A stretch of 64,000 nt of DNA, taken from positions 52,266 through 116,265 of the forward strand of contig NZ_SWCN01000019.1 of the NCBI RefSeq assembly GCF_005116575.1, written 5' to 3'. The DNA comes from Desulforhopalus sp. IMCC35007 (GTDB taxonomy: Bacteria > Desulfobacterota > Desulfobulbia > Desulfobulbales > Desulfocapsaceae). Of the stretch, positions 9,149-18,114 are shown piece after piece. The notes beneath the pieces were generated by a model. That model made no database searches and was not told the origin of the DNA. It saw nothing but the letters and a program-made list of their open reading frames with translations. Within the stretch, counting starts at the first letter, position 1, and each line of letters begins with the position of its first letter. The position numbers and the translations under genes were made by a program.

Positions 9149-9556
9149 TATAATGTAGGCAAGGGGTTCTGTGGACTGGAGTTGGATTTGAGAGCCTCGG
9201 ACAAAAGGTTCATCCACTTCTTTCAAGGTCAGAGGAGACCATTGTTTTATAATATAGGTTCTGTTACCTTGTTACTTAAGACTCAACAACCCACCTGTGT
9301 CTGCTGTGGTCAAAGTCCGTCTGTACGGGCGAGATAACATTTCTAAGAGGCACATCAAATTTGAATAATGTCGAAGAAAGAGGCATAATAATCACAAGTG
9401 CAAGCCTGGCAGTCCTCTTTAGTACCTTAGAAATTCAATTGAAGTTTGCGCTTCTCTCTTATTTTTCATGAATGAATTTCGTGAGATAGCGGTAGACCTT
9501 CGAGGTACTTTTCCCGTTCATCGGGGTCAAAACAAATACAAACGTAAAGGAATATA
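9149..9556. other. Intergenic stretch without recognisable gene
   Basis: About 400 bp between the permease and pfkA. No open frame with a ribosome site and no repeat or RNA fold is obvious. The pfkA promoter probably lies here, but no convincing -35/-10 pair stands out. Confidence 0.5.
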
Positions 9557-10687
9557 ATGGGTAAGCAATTAGGAATACTTACGGCAGGGGGTGATAGTCC
9601 GGGTTTGAATGCGGCCATTCGTGGAATAGGGAAGTCAGCGCTGGCCCTTGGAGATACCCAGATCATTGGATTTCGGGATGGCTTTCGAGGGCTTATGGAA
9701 AACCGGATCATGCGCCTTGACCGGGAAACGCTTTCCTCGATACTCACACGTGGAGGAACAATTCTGGGGACAAGCAGAGATAAGCCTCATAAAATGCCTG
9801 TAGGCAGTGAGGTGATGGATATGACAGAGGTTATCTGTGATAACTATCGGCGACACAACCTGGATGCTCTCATCTGTATAGGGGGTGGGGGAACGCAGAA
9901 AAATGCCTACCGTTTAGCAAAGAAAGGACTCAATATTATCACTTTGCCAAAAACCATTGATAACGATGTTGCTATGACTGATGTCACCTTTGGGTTTCAT
10001 ACGGCCATGGAGATCGCCACAGAGGCTATTGATCGGCTTCATTCCACAGCCCATAGTCATCACCGGATAATAGTTGTGGAAATCATGGGTCATAACGCGG
10101 GCTGGCTTGCCCTTGGTGCGGGAGTGGCCGGGGGGGCCGATGTTATATTGATTCCGGAGATACCTTATAATCTGGATGCGGCAGCCACTGCTATTCGTAA
10201 CCGACAACAGAGAGGGACAAACTTTAGTATCGTCGCAGTGGCTGAAGGGGCCCTCTGTGTTGAAGGCCATGCAAGATATACAAAATTAAAAGCTGCGAAA
10301 GCCGACGCAAAAGAAAAAGGTGATAATAAAGCCGCCAAAAAGGCCACGGAAAATCTCAAAGAGTTTGAGACCCTCAGGATTAACAATACACTGAGATTAA
10401 GCCAGGAGCTCGAAAAGAAGACAGGTTTAGAATCCAGGCTCACAATTCTTGGGCATTATCAGCGTGGTGGGACTCCAACTGCTGCAGATCGTATGCTTGC
10501 AACCCGCCTTGGCAGTGCCTGTGTTGACTATATCATGGCAGGTAAAAGCGGTGTGATGGTTGCCGTCGACGGGGAAGGGACTAAAACAGTTCCTTTGGAA
10601 AAAGTCGTTGGCAATAAAAAACTTGTGCCCCTCGACCATCCATGGATTCGAGCCGCTAGGAATGTGGGTACATGCCTGGGAGATTGA
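9557..10687 (+). CDS. pfkA: 6-phosphofructokinase (PfkA family, K124-type)
   Basis: This enzyme phosphorylates fructose-6-phosphate to fructose-1,6-bisphosphate. The N-terminal [18 protein letters not shown] phosphate loop, the catalytic PKTIDND (residues 131-137), [10 protein letters not shown] and [14 protein letters not shown] are all present. Donor specificity is ambiguous. The usual GGDGS is GGGGT (109-113), so the position that is Asp in PPi enzymes is Gly as in ATP enzymes. The Lys of PKTIDND is shared with PPi-dependent and group III ATP enzymes. A charged insert of about 35 residues ([20 protein letters not shown], near 240-260) is an odd feature. The start ATG follows a weak AAAGGA site. 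A strong terminator lies 50 bp downstream, so it is probably a single-gene unit. Confidence 0.93.
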   Translation: MGKQLGILTAGGDSPGLNAAIRGIGKSALALGDTQIIGFRDGFRGLMENRIMRLDRETLSSILTRGGTILGTSRDKPHKMPVGSEVMDMTEVICDNYRRHNLDALICIGGGGTQKNAYRLAKKGLNIITLPKTIDNDVAMTDVTFGFHTAMEIATEAIDRLHSTAHSHHRIIVVEIMGHNAGWLALGAGVAGGADVILIPEIPYNLDAAATAIRNRQQRGTNFSIVAVAEGALCVEGHARYTKLKAAKADAKEKGDNKAAKKATENLKEFETLRINNTLRLSQELEKKTGLESRLTILGHYQRGGTPTAADRMLATRLGSACVDYIMAGKSGVMVAVDGEGTKTVPLEKVVGNKKLVPLDHPWIRAARNVGTCLGD

Positions 10688-10735
10688 CAGTGGTGTAATT
10701 TATTATCTTGTAGTATTTTATTGAGGCCTAGCAAG

Positions 10736-10767
10736 GGTGAGTACGCAGGATGTGCTCACCTTTTTTT
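10736..10767 (+). terminator. Intrinsic terminator of pfkA
   Basis: A 9-bp stem, GGTGAGTAC (10736-10744) with GTGCTCACC (10752-10760), is followed directly by seven T. One pair is G-U. Confidence 0.9.
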
Positions 10768-10901
10768 ATTGAGACGGGAAAATATGTTGACGACAAAAAT
10801 TAATACAACCAAGCTATAGCATAAAACGATTTGATTTATTGGTAAATGTAAGACAAAATCCAGAATACGAATTATAAATAAAACCTGAAAATGAGCGTAT
10901 T

Positions 10902-11288
10902 ATGAAGGTGAAAAGGATTATTGTTCCCTGTTGTGGTGTAAGTAATCTGGGCCGTTTATCGGTGGATGCGGCACAACGGGTAACAGAAGATGGTGATGCT
11001 GAGGTTGTTGCTCTGGCATTTGTTGCAAGCCATGGCGATGGGGCCTGGAACAAGGATGCGTTGCTTGTGATTGATGGATGTGATGAAAGTTGTGCCAGCA
11101 GGGTTCTGTCATTAAAGAAGGTGAAGCCAAAATGGGTGCTTGATATTTCAACTCTGGGTATTGAGAAAACCCAAAATGGTAACTTCAGTGCAGAAGATCT
11201 GATGTTGGTGGTGGATGCGATAGAAGCCGCCTGCATTGATATTGATGCTCAGGTCCCTGGGTGTGCACGTGGATGTGCTTGCCGCTAA
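10902..11288 (+). CDS. DGC-domain putative zinc-binding protein
   Basis: This 128-aa protein carries the pattern of the DGC domain (putative zinc-binding, four conserved cysteines). It has PCCGVSNLGRLSVDAA at the N-terminus, DGCDESCASR at about residue 58, and a Cys-rich end (CARGCACR). The family has no firm biochemical role and is often found beside redox or metal genes. Here it is followed 33 bp later by a thioredoxin-like protein and then a membrane protein. It lies about 1.7 kb downstream of the selenocysteine-containing metal permease. That context suggests metal or chalcogen handling, but this is inference. All cysteine codons are TGT or TGC. Confidence 0.8.
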   Translation: MKVKRIIVPCCGVSNLGRLSVDAAQRVTEDGDAEVVALAFVASHGDGAWNKDALLVIDGCDESCASRVLSLKKVKPKWVLDISTLGIEKTQNGNFSAEDLMLVVDAIEAACIDIDAQVPGCARGCACR

Positions 11289-11321
11289 AAGTCCAAAATA
11301 AGTCAGTTTATCGAGGGAAGA

Positions 11322-11555
11322 ATGGAAATTAAAATATGTGGCCCCGGATGCAGAAAATGTAACGAGGCCTATGCCAATGCTCTGGCAGCAGCGGAGAGGA
11401 CCGGAAAAGCGGTCTCGGTGACCAAGGTTACAGATTTTCAGGAAATTGCAATGCTGGGAATTTTCTCAACACCTGCAGTGGTGGTGGACGGACAGGTGAA
11501 ATGTGTGGGCAGGAGCGCCAGTGCCGATGAAATATTTTCATGGATTGAGGCTTGA
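11322..11555 (+). CDS. Small thioredoxin-like redox protein (CGPGC active site)
   Basis: A 77-aa thioredoxin-fold protein of the Thioredoxin_3 type. The active site CGPGCRKCNEA (residues 6-16) has the CxxxC arrangement followed by a further Cys. The cis-proline loop is in IFSTPAVVVDGQVKCVG, where the family often has a fourth Cys. The ribosome site GAGGGAAG lies just upstream. It probably forms a transcript with the DGC-domain gene, as a dedicated thiol donor or reductant for that protein or for the nearby metal permease. The partner assignment is inferred from proximity only. Confidence 0.85.
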   Translation: MEIKICGPGCRKCNEAYANALAAAERTGKAVSVTKVTDFQEIAMLGIFSTPAVVVDGQVKCVGRSASADEIFSWIEA

Positions 11556-11586
11556 TCTTTTTCAAAAATTTCAGATATAACAACCC

Positions 11587-12030
11587 ATGGAACTTACAAT
11601 TACGACCCCGGCCTTACTGTTTCCCGCTGTAACATTTTTACTTGTTGCTTATACCAGTAGATTTCTCGCAATAAATGCGAGAATTCGAAATCTTTACGAA
11701 CGTTATCAAGAAAAGTCCGATGACGTTATTATTGCTCAGATAGTTTCTCTTAAGAAACGAGTAGTGCTGATACGTAATATGCAGGCCTGTGGCGTTGCCG
11801 GGTTGTTCTTTTGTGTCTTTTGTATGCTTGTTCTTTTTGGTGGCTGGCTGAGCCTTGGTAAATGGCTTTTTGTGGCCAGTTTGATTTTGCTTCTTGCCTC
11901 TCTTGGTCTTTCTCTTGTAGAAATTTTCATTTCCGTTGATGCGATCAGTATCGAACTGCGTGATTTCGAAAGGCGTATGAAAAACGCCCGACTTGAAAAA
12001 GGAAAAAAGGGAAAAAAGTCAAATTTATAG
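11587..12030 (+). CDS. DUF2721 family membrane protein
   Basis: This 147-aa protein has an N-terminal segment LLFPAVTFLLVAYTSRFLAI typical of DUF2721. A cytoplasmic helix (RIRNLYERYQ...IAQIVSLKKRVVLIRNMQ) follows, then two closely spaced hydrophobic stretches (about 58-80 and 90-112) and a basic tail (GKKGKKSNL). No function is known for the family. It starts 31 bp after the thioredoxin-like gene and is likely co-transcribed with it. Confidence 0.82.
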   Translation: MELTITTPALLFPAVTFLLVAYTSRFLAINARIRNLYERYQEKSDDVIIAQIVSLKKRVVLIRNMQACGVAGLFFCVFCMLVLFGGWLSLGKWLFVASLILLLASLGLSLVEIFISVDAISIELRDFERRMKNARLEKGKKGKKSNL

Positions 12031-12151
12031 AGGCAGAAATCTTGTAACCTAGCAAATAGTGTAGAACATTTTTGAAAAAATAGTATTCTCAGGTATACTG
12101 ATCGTAACGTAGGGAGATAAGGCATTTAATTTTTCTGTGAAGGAAATACAA

Positions 12152-13291
12152 GTGAGTGTAATGAGACCGGAGAATACGCCAGCCAACGCTCCTCGAAAAC
12201 ACCGGATTCTCGTCATCGAAGACCAGGAAGAGATAAGAGATCTGATTGCCAACTATTTAAATGAGCAGGGGTATGAGGCCAGAACGGCTGAAAACGGTCT
12301 GGATGGCCTGTTTATCCTTGAACAATGGCCTGCAGATCTGGTCACTGTTGATATGAATATGCCCATTATGAACGGACGCGATTTCATTGAAAAAGCTGTT
12401 GCCAGATGGGCTGAAATGCCGATTGTTGTGGTCTCCGGGATTGGCGCTGTCGAAGAGGCCGTTGAGGCTATACGGCTTGGCGCCCACGATTTCATAACCA
12501 AACCCATCGAGAATTTTTCCCTTGTCAATAATACCATAGAAAGAGCACTTGAAGCGGCTGAACTGGTACGGCAGAATCGCCATTATCAGGCAAACCTTGA
12601 AAAGATGGTTGAGCAAAGGACCTATGAACTGCAGGAAACCAAACGACAATTGCTCTACAGTCTCGGAAAGTCAGCCGAATACCGGGATAATGAGACGGGA
12701 CGACACGTCATCCGGGTAGGAGAGATTTGCGCCCTCTTGGGAAAAGCCTGTGGGTTGGAAGATTCTCTGTGTAAAACCTTTGGTGAGGCGGCCCCCCTGC
12801 ATGATATTGGCAAGATAGGAATATCTGATACCATACTGCTGAAACCCGGCAAGCTCACAGCAGAGGAGTGGGAAATTATGAAATCCCACTGTGAGATAGG
12901 TTGCAATATTCTCCGTCATTACTCCACCGACCCAGATACTGAGGAACTGAATTTTCCGGAAATTATTTCCATGGCAGACGATCTCGGTAAGTTGACTATC
13001 CTGGAGATGGCCATGGTCATAGCCCTATGTCATCACGAAAAATGGGATGGAGGAGGGTATCCGTGTCAACTTTCCGGCATGGACATCCCACTGATTGCTC
13101 GAATTGTCGCCGTCGTTGATGTCTACGATGCCCTGAGCAGTGACCGGCCCTATAAGAAGCCCCTTTCGGAGGAAGTCTGTCAGCAGATAATCAGGGAAGG
13201 AAGTGGTAATCACTTCGATCCCGAGATTATTGATCGTTTTTTTGAGAATATTGATGAAATCATGGCCATCAAAAAACGATGGATGGATTAA
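12152..13291 (+). CDS. Response regulator with HD-GYP c-di-GMP phosphodiesterase domain (RpfG type)
   Basis: An N-terminal receiver domain (IEDQEEI acidic pocket, phosphoacceptor in LVTVDMNMP, conserved Lys in ITKPI) is joined by a coiled-coil linker (RNRHYQANLEKMVEQRTYEL) to an HD-GYP domain. The metal ligands HDIGKIGI and the HHEKWDGGGYP motif are intact, so it should hydrolyse c-di-GMP. I prefer the GTG at 12152, preceded by AAGGA at 6-7 nt spacing; GTG at 12137 and ATG at 12161 are alternatives in frame. Length is about 379 aa. No histidine kinase gene is adjacent. The window contains a diguanylate cyclase (60453) and a PilZ protein (35158), so a c-di-GMP circuit is active. Confidence 0.92.
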   Translation: MSVMRPENTPANAPRKHRILVIEDQEEIRDLIANYLNEQGYEARTAENGLDGLFILEQWPADLVTVDMNMPIMNGRDFIEKAVARWAEMPIVVVSGIGAVEEAVEAIRLGAHDFITKPIENFSLVNNTIERALEAAELVRQNRHYQANLEKMVEQRTYELQETKRQLLYSLGKSAEYRDNETGRHVIRVGEICALLGKACGLEDSLCKTFGEAAPLHDIGKIGISDTILLKPGKLTAEEWEIMKSHCEIGCNILRHYSTDPDTEELNFPEIISMADDLGKLTILEMAMVIALCHHEKWDGGGYPCQLSGMDIPLIARIVAVVDVYDALSSDRPYKKPLSEEVCQQIIREGSGNHFDPEIIDRFFENIDEIMAIKKRWMD

Positions 13292-13331
13292 CTCAATGAT
13301 GGAGTCCGTCTAAATTGTGTTCGAACGCGCA

Positions 13332-14102
13332 CTAAATAGCATATTTATCAGCATAGCCACGAGGAGTGACCATAAGATCGTTCCACCTGTAGGTCTGGCT
13401 GTTTCCAATAATCACTGTTGATTGCATACCTATCTCATTTTCGAGTAAATCCTGAAGGGTTGTAATGACGATTGTTTCATTTTCCCGCGTGGCGGCCGTC
13501 ACTATTCCCACAACCGTTTCAGGGCTTCTATGTTCAAGGAAAATCTCCCTTGCCCGGACGATCTGTTCGGTTCTACGCTTTGACTTCGGGTTGTAAATTG
13601 CGGTGACAAAATCGGCCACGGCAACCGCTTCGAGTCGTTTTTCAATGAGAGGCCATGGAGTTAAAAGATCCGACAGGCTCACCGCTGCAAAATCGTGCAT
13701 GAGTGGGGCTCCAAGGCGTGCTGCACAGCTGTTAATTGCAGCAAGACCTGGGAGTATCGCTATTTTGCATTTGTTCTCTGACTTTTGAGCCATTTCAAAA
13801 ACAAGACCTGCCATCGCGTATATACCCGGATCTCCACCTGAGACCAGGGCGGTGGTTTTCCCCTGTTCTGCAAGGTCCAGAGCGGTTCTGCAGCGATCAA
13901 CCTCTTTCATCATCTCAGATGAGATAACTTCTTTTCCCTCGAGAAATTCAGGAATCAGCTCGAGATAGGTTTTGTAGCCGATGATCACATCGGCATTTTT
14001 CAGGGCAGATATTGCCGCGACTGTCATATGTTCAGCCGAACCGGGACCTGTACCTACAACGTAAAGGGTGCCTGGGCCACTGCCATTGTTACATTTTTCC
14101 AT
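13332..14102 (-). CDS. cbiH: Cobalt-precorrin-3B C17-methyltransferase
   Basis: A SAM-dependent methyltransferase that contracts the corrin ring and methylates C17. Tetrapyrrole methylase motifs are in order: LYVVGTGPGSAEHMT (GxGxGD-like loop), YKTYLELI, ALVSGGDPGIYAMAG, LPGLAAINSCAARLGAPLMHDF, AIYNPKS and VIIGNSQTY. Length is 256 aa. The 49-bp overlap with the end of cbiG is unusually long but both frames are clearly coding. It is the last gene of the minus-strand B12 operon and ends facing the HD-GYP gene across a 40-bp gap. Confidence 0.95.
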   Translation of the reverse strand: MEKCNNGSGPGTLYVVGTGPGSAEHMTVAAISALKNADVIIGYKTYLELIPEFLEGKEVISSEMMKEVDRCRTALDLAEQGKTTALVSGGDPGIYAMAGLVFEMAQKSENKCKIAILPGLAAINSCAARLGAPLMHDFAAVSLSDLLTPWPLIEKRLEAVAVADFVTAIYNPKSKRRTEQIVRAREIFLEHRSPETVVGIVTAATRENETIVITTLQDLLENEIGMQSTVIIGNSQTYRWNDLMVTPRGYADKYAI

Positions 14103-15034
14103 TTGCGTTTCCTACTGATAAGAAGATTACTTTTTGCACTGAGAAGAGCTGCCGGTTCGGCAACCCCAATGGCTCCTACCGCCTTTAAGGCGGCAAAAGA
14201 AATCTCAAGATTGTTTTGTGAGTTGATGGTTGATTTGTCAAAGAACTCAATGGACCAGCTGTTTTTTTTTGCAAACTCCAGGAGGCCAATTTCATCGTTT
14301 TTTTTATCGATGGAGGCCAGATTTTTAATACTTTTACGGCTCAGTCGTAAATCGGAAAAAAGCTCGGCCAGGGCATCTTCAAACTCTGATAGTGGAGTGC
14401 CCCTGTTACAGCCTATGCCGATAACAAGGTTTTGTGGATAAAATTGGACGGCATGGACGTTGTTGTCGTTTTTGTTGGAGATTATGATATCCGCCTCTTC
14501 AGGTCGGTTGGTACCCACCAGCCCATTAGGCAGGCTACCTGTCAGACCATCACAATAGACAGAGAGCTTTTTCCGGTTCACCAGCCGGGTGGTTATTTCG
14601 GTAAGCTCATGCCTTCCAGGTGGGGTCAGGTTGTTGTCTCTTGCCCATATATCAAGGGCAACAAGACCGAGGGTGTCTGATGCGGTGGTGATCACTGCCT
14701 GTCCTCCGCTTATTGCTGCAATTTCACGGGCAAGATCATTGCCGCCGCCAAGATGACCGGAAAGCAGGCTGATAACAAAGCTGCCCTGCTGGTCGCAGAC
14801 AACAATGCAGGGGTCTGTCTTTTTGTCGGTGATCAGAGGGGCGATTGAGCGGACCACTATTCCTGTGGCCATGATGCAGACAAACCCATCATAGCTTTGC
14901 CAGTGGCGTTTAAGCAGTTCAGCCACTTTCTCGTCCTTGTTGCGGCGGAGGGGGTGAGCGGAGGCAAGCCGGTCTGCAATCAGCTTGGCCAGACGCTGGC
15001 CAGCCTCTGTTATGCTGATGATCCCAACCCTCAC
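14054..15034 (-). CDS. cbiG: Cobalt-precorrin-5A hydrolase
   Basis: CbiG opens the delta-lactone of cobalt-precorrin-5A and releases acetaldehyde, a step specific to the anaerobic pathway. The N-terminal domain shows FVCIMATGIVVRSIAPL and LSGHLGGGNDLAREIA. The C-terminal domain begins at VIGIGCNRGTPLSEFEDAL and ends with GAIGVAEPAALLSA. Length of 326 aa is typical. ATGA-type overlap with cbiF upstream and a 49-bp overlap with cbiH downstream indicate coupled translation. Its presence, with cbiD, marks the oxygen-independent route. Confidence 0.94.
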   Translation of the reverse strand: MRVGIISITEAGQRLAKLIADRLASAHPLRRNKDEKVAELLKRHWQSYDGFVCIMATGIVVRSIAPLITDKKTDPCIVVCDQQGSFVISLLSGHLGGGNDLAREIAAISGGQAVITTASDTLGLVALDIWARDNNLTPPGRHELTEITTRLVNRKKLSVYCDGLTGSLPNGLVGTNRPEEADIIISNKNDNNVHAVQFYPQNLVIGIGCNRGTPLSEFEDALAELFSDLRLSRKSIKNLASIDKKNDEIGLLEFAKKNSWSIEFFDKSTINSQNNLEISFAALKAVGAIGVAEPAALLSAKSNLLISRKRKWKNVTMAVAQAPFTL

Positions 15035-15837
15035 TGTGGCTCAACCCCTTTTCTATAGCCATGGGTGAAGGTGCTGTCGTAGAGTTTGGAGAGAACCGGA
15101 GGTGGTGCTTCGGTAAGGACCCTGCCCACGGCAATGAGCGCCGTTTTGGTAATCTGTGCTTCTGTCACAAGCTCTGCAATCGTTGCCAGTGTTCCTCTTA
15201 TTTTTCGCTCTTCTGGCCAGCTGACCTTTTCCACTACGGCCACGGGGGTATTTTCAGGGTAGCCACCTTTTCTGAGATCGTCCACGACCTCTTTTATCAT
15301 GCCGACACTGAGAAAAATCATCATGGTAGCCTGATGGCTGGCAAGTAGATCAAGGCTTTCTTTTTCAGGAACCGGGGTGCGTCCTGTCCGCCTGGTGAAA
15401 ATGACGGTCTGGGATATTTCAGGCAAGGTCAACTCTGTTTGCAGGGCGGCTGCGGTGGCGGTCGCTGAGCTTACTCCAGGGATGACTTGAAAGGGAATGT
15501 CATGCTCGTTTAACAGGGCGATCTGTTCGTTAATGGCGCCGTAGATAGAAGGATCACCCGTGTGGAGACGAACTACTTTCTTGCCGCTGTTATAGCCCTG
15601 CAGGATGATGGCGAACACTTCATCAAGACTCAGACCCGCGGAATTATAAATAGTTGCACCAAGTCCAGTGATAAGCGCCTTTGGCACAAGGCTGCCTGTA
15701 TAGATGACAATATCAGCCTCTTTGAGAAGCCGTTGCCCTTTGACCGTGATCAGTTCAGGATCACCGGGGCCGGCACCAATAAAATGGACAAGAAGGGGAG
15801 ATGTCATGTGAGTACTTTCGCTTTTGCTCTGGTTCAT
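15031..15837 (-). CDS. cbiF: Cobalt-precorrin-4 C11-methyltransferase
   Basis: This enzyme methylates C11 of cobalt-precorrin-4 with SAM. Motifs are HFIGAGPGDPELITVKG, DIVIYTGSLVPK, RLHTGDPSIYGA, IPGVSSATATAAAL and the ring-binding TELTLPEISQTVIFTR, which is characteristic of CobM/CbiF. The length of 268 aa is normal. It overlaps the cbiET stop by 4 bp and the cbiG start by 4 bp, so it sits in the middle of the translationally coupled block. A later in-frame ATG (MTSPLLVHF, residue 11) could be the true start. Confidence 0.95.
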   Translation of the reverse strand: MNQSKSESTHMTSPLLVHFIGAGPGDPELITVKGQRLLKEADIVIYTGSLVPKALITGLGATIYNSAGLSLDEVFAIILQGYNSGKKVVRLHTGDPSIYGAINEQIALLNEHDIPFQVIPGVSSATATAAALQTELTLPEISQTVIFTRRTGRTPVPEKESLDLLASHQATMMIFLSVGMIKEVVDDLRKGGYPENTPVAVVEKVSWPEERKIRGTLATIAELVTEAQITKTALIAVGRVLTEAPPPVLSKLYDSTFTHGYRKGVEPQ

Positions 15838-17045
15838 CGACTACCTGTTGTAATGGTTATCGGGTTAAATGTAAGGGTTTTGTTGGAGCAAGCTGTTCTT
15901 GTGACACTGAGAGTTGTTGTCTGCACGGTAAAGTTATGGCGGCGCAATAGCAGAGGAGCCTCTGTAATGGTTTTTTCAATAACTCCGTTAATAACAATAC
16001 GCCCATCTGCGGGAAGCAGATTGTCTGCAAGCTCTGTGAGCGCTGGTAATGTGCCGCTGCTGCCGCCCACAAATATTCGGTCCGGGGCTGGCAGCTCACT
16101 CAAAATCTCTGGAGCCCTGCCAAAAACCGGAATAACGTTATAACAGCCAAATTTACGAATATTTGCCTTGATATTGCTAAGCTCTTCGTTCTTATGTTCA
16201 ATGGCATAGATTGTAAGGCCGGGGTGTGAGCGTCCAGCTTCTATGGAAATAGAGCCGCTGCCTGCCCCCACATCCCACACAACTCCAGAATCAGGAAGGC
16301 TCAACTGATGCAGGGTGGCTGCGCGAACCTCATTTTTGGTGATGAGACCACGGCTGTGGATAATGTCATCCTCGGTGAGGCCAAAGATTATTGATGGATT
16401 TTTGGGAACGGCTCTGTGCTCGATATAAAGGACGTTAAGCGGCGAAAATGTTTCCTGCACTGTTTCCAGAAGTGATCCTGAAAAAAGCCGCTGGCTTTCA
16501 AGGCCAATATCTTCGGCTACCATGACTGTTATCGCTCTTGCTGTCTCAGCGTCGTCAATAAGCGACAAATAATCATGAAGACATTTGCAGATTGTCCCTG
16601 GGTTATTGGTATTATCCGTTAAAAGGAGCGTTTTTTGGTTCTGCAGGATAAGGCCAGGAAGATGTTTGCTGTTGCGCCCGTGGAGGCTTACAACCACGGC
16701 GTCATCCCACGATGTTTTAAAAAGTGCACATGCCCGTTGAATGGAGGTGAGTGCTGGAAAAAATAAAATTTTTTCCGCAGGAAAATTCAGAAGTAGTTTT
16801 TTGCCAATACCATAAAAGAGTGGATCACCGCTTGCGAGAATTCCAACATTTCCTCGTAAAAGAGAACTTTTAATCAGTTGAAGTTGTTCCTGAAGCGGAC
16901 TGATGTTATGAATTGCAGCCGTAGGATCGAAAATGATTTTCTGCAGGCGGGGAGTGGCAAAGATGTGTTTGCAGGTCGTAAGAACTTTTTGCCCGGCCGA
17001 ACTCAATATTTCATCTGCAACCCCGATCACGAAGAGCTTATACAT
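15834..17045 (-). CDS. cbiET: Fused cobalt-precorrin-7 C5-methyltransferase / precorrin-6B C15-methyltransferase (decarboxylating)
   Basis: A CobL-like fusion. Residues 1-200 are the CbiE tetrapyrrole methylase, including GILASGDPLFYGIGKKLL and the family VVSLHGRN motif. Residues 215-403 are the CbiT Rossmann methyltransferase, with ITKNEVRAATLHQLSLPDSG and VVWDVGAGSGSISIE as the SAM loop, then VFVGGSSGTLPAL-like residues (IFVGGSSGTLPAL). Together they methylate C5 and C15 and decarboxylate the acetate at C12. The fusion avoids separate cbiE and cbiT genes. It overlaps cbiD by 8 bp and cbiF by 4 bp. Confidence 0.95.
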   Translation of the reverse strand: MYKLFVIGVADEILSSAGQKVLTTCKHIFATPRLQKIIFDPTAAIHNISPLQEQLQLIKSSLLRGNVGILASGDPLFYGIGKKLLLNFPAEKILFFPALTSIQRACALFKTSWDDAVVVSLHGRNSKHLPGLILQNQKTLLLTDNTNNPGTICKCLHDYLSLIDDAETARAITVMVAEDIGLESQRLFSGSLLETVQETFSPLNVLYIEHRAVPKNPSIIFGLTEDDIIHSRGLITKNEVRAATLHQLSLPDSGVVWDVGAGSGSISIEAGRSHPGLTIYAIEHKNEELSNIKANIRKFGCYNVIPVFGRAPEILSELPAPDRIFVGGSSGTLPALTELADNLLPADGRIVINGVIEKTITEAPLLLRRHNFTVQTTTLSVTRTACSNKTLTFNPITITTGSR

Positions 17046-18114
17046 GGGTGATAACCTTGGTCTGATGGTCTATCAGATAAATATAAACTCTGGTTCCTGC
17101 AACGGATTGTGCATAATCCTTGGCCTTCAGGCACACCTTGGTTATAAGATCAGTCTGACCTGTCGCTTCGATATGGGTGAGCATTTCACGAGCTGTGTTG
17201 GATTTGCGCAAAAGGTCGATGAGTGGTGGCACGGCGCCTAAACTTTCGAGGAGTTCTGCACCCTGTGCGACTTCAAGAGCCCCGTTTTTTACATGGGTCT
17301 GGGGGATTTGCAGGGCTGCTTTCATTACTTTGGCCCACATCCCGGCATAATGGATGGTTGTGAAACCTTTTTCACGGGCTGCATTAAGCGCGAAAAAGAG
17401 ATAATCCCCCATCTCGGCGTATGCCTCCTCCGGCAGTTGCAGAAGATGCTGGGCACCTTTCTCGGAGGTTCGTCCGGTTGAGATGACTATCTCCCTAAGA
17501 CCGGCCTCTTTTGCCACATCCATACTTGCAGAGATTGTTGCAGTCCATGCATCTGCTGATATGGGGCGTACTATACCTGTGGTACCAAGAATAGAGAGGC
17601 CGCCCAGGATGCCAAGTCGTTTGTTCAGGGTTTTTTCTGCCAGCAGTTCACCATCGACAACCGAGATAGTAACACTCAGTTCCTGGTCGGTCACTTCACC
17701 CACAGCCTCAAAAATCATTTGCCGGGGCACTGGATTAATGGCGGGTTCACCAACACCTATTGCAAGACCGGGTTTCGTTACGATACCTACGCCCTTGCCT
17801 CGAAAGAGCTGTATATTCAGGAAGTTTACAGCGGGGCTCTCAGGGTTTTCATGGTGGCCGAGTTCAACCGTTGCACAAATTTCAGCCTTGTTGGTTACAT
17901 CGGGGTCATCGCCTGCATCTTTTATGATGGAGGCGGTTGCCGATGGTTCATTTATCGTACAGGAATGAACGATAAATGATTTGCGGGAACCGTCCGGGAA
18001 ACCAATTTCAATAGTTTCAGGGGGAGTGCCGGTCACAAGAGCCAAAGCGGCAGCTTTGGCCGCTGCAGCACTACAGGCGCCTGTGGTAAATCCGCTGCGC
18101 AGTCGTTTACCCAT
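17038..18114 (-). CDS. cbiD: Cobalt-precorrin-5B C1-methyltransferase
   Basis: CbiD methylates C1 in the anaerobic pathway. The N-terminus LRSGFTTGACSAAAAKAAAL is diagnostic. Downstream family blocks are DAGDDPDVTNKAEI, GVGIVTKPGLAIGVGEPAINPVPR, LGILGGLSILGTTGIVRP and VISTGRTSEKGAQ. Length of 358 aa is normal. The start codon directly follows the cbiC stop (18115) with no spacer, consistent with coupled translation. Confidence 0.96.
   Translation of the reverse strand: MGKRLRSGFTTGACSAAAAKAAALALVTGTPPETIEIGFPDGSRKSFIVHSCTINEPSATASIIKDAGDDPDVTNKAEICATVELGHHENPESPAVNFLNIQLFRGKGVGIVTKPGLAIGVGEPAINPVPRQMIFEAVGEVTDQELSVTISVVDGELLAEKTLNKRLGILGGLSILGTTGIVRPISADAWTATISASMDVAKEAGLREIVISTGRTSEKGAQHLLQLPEEAYAEMGDYLFFALNAAREKGFTTIHYAGMWAKVMKAALQIPQTHVKNGALEVAQGAELLESLGAVPPLIDLLRKSNTAREMLTHIEATGQTDLITKVCLKAKDYAQSVAGTRVYIYLIDHQTKVITHV

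Noticed and set aside
9466..9747. 93-aa minus-strand frame across the pfkA start
   Set aside because: Most of it is antisense to conserved pfkA codons; the short remaining tail has no recognisable match.
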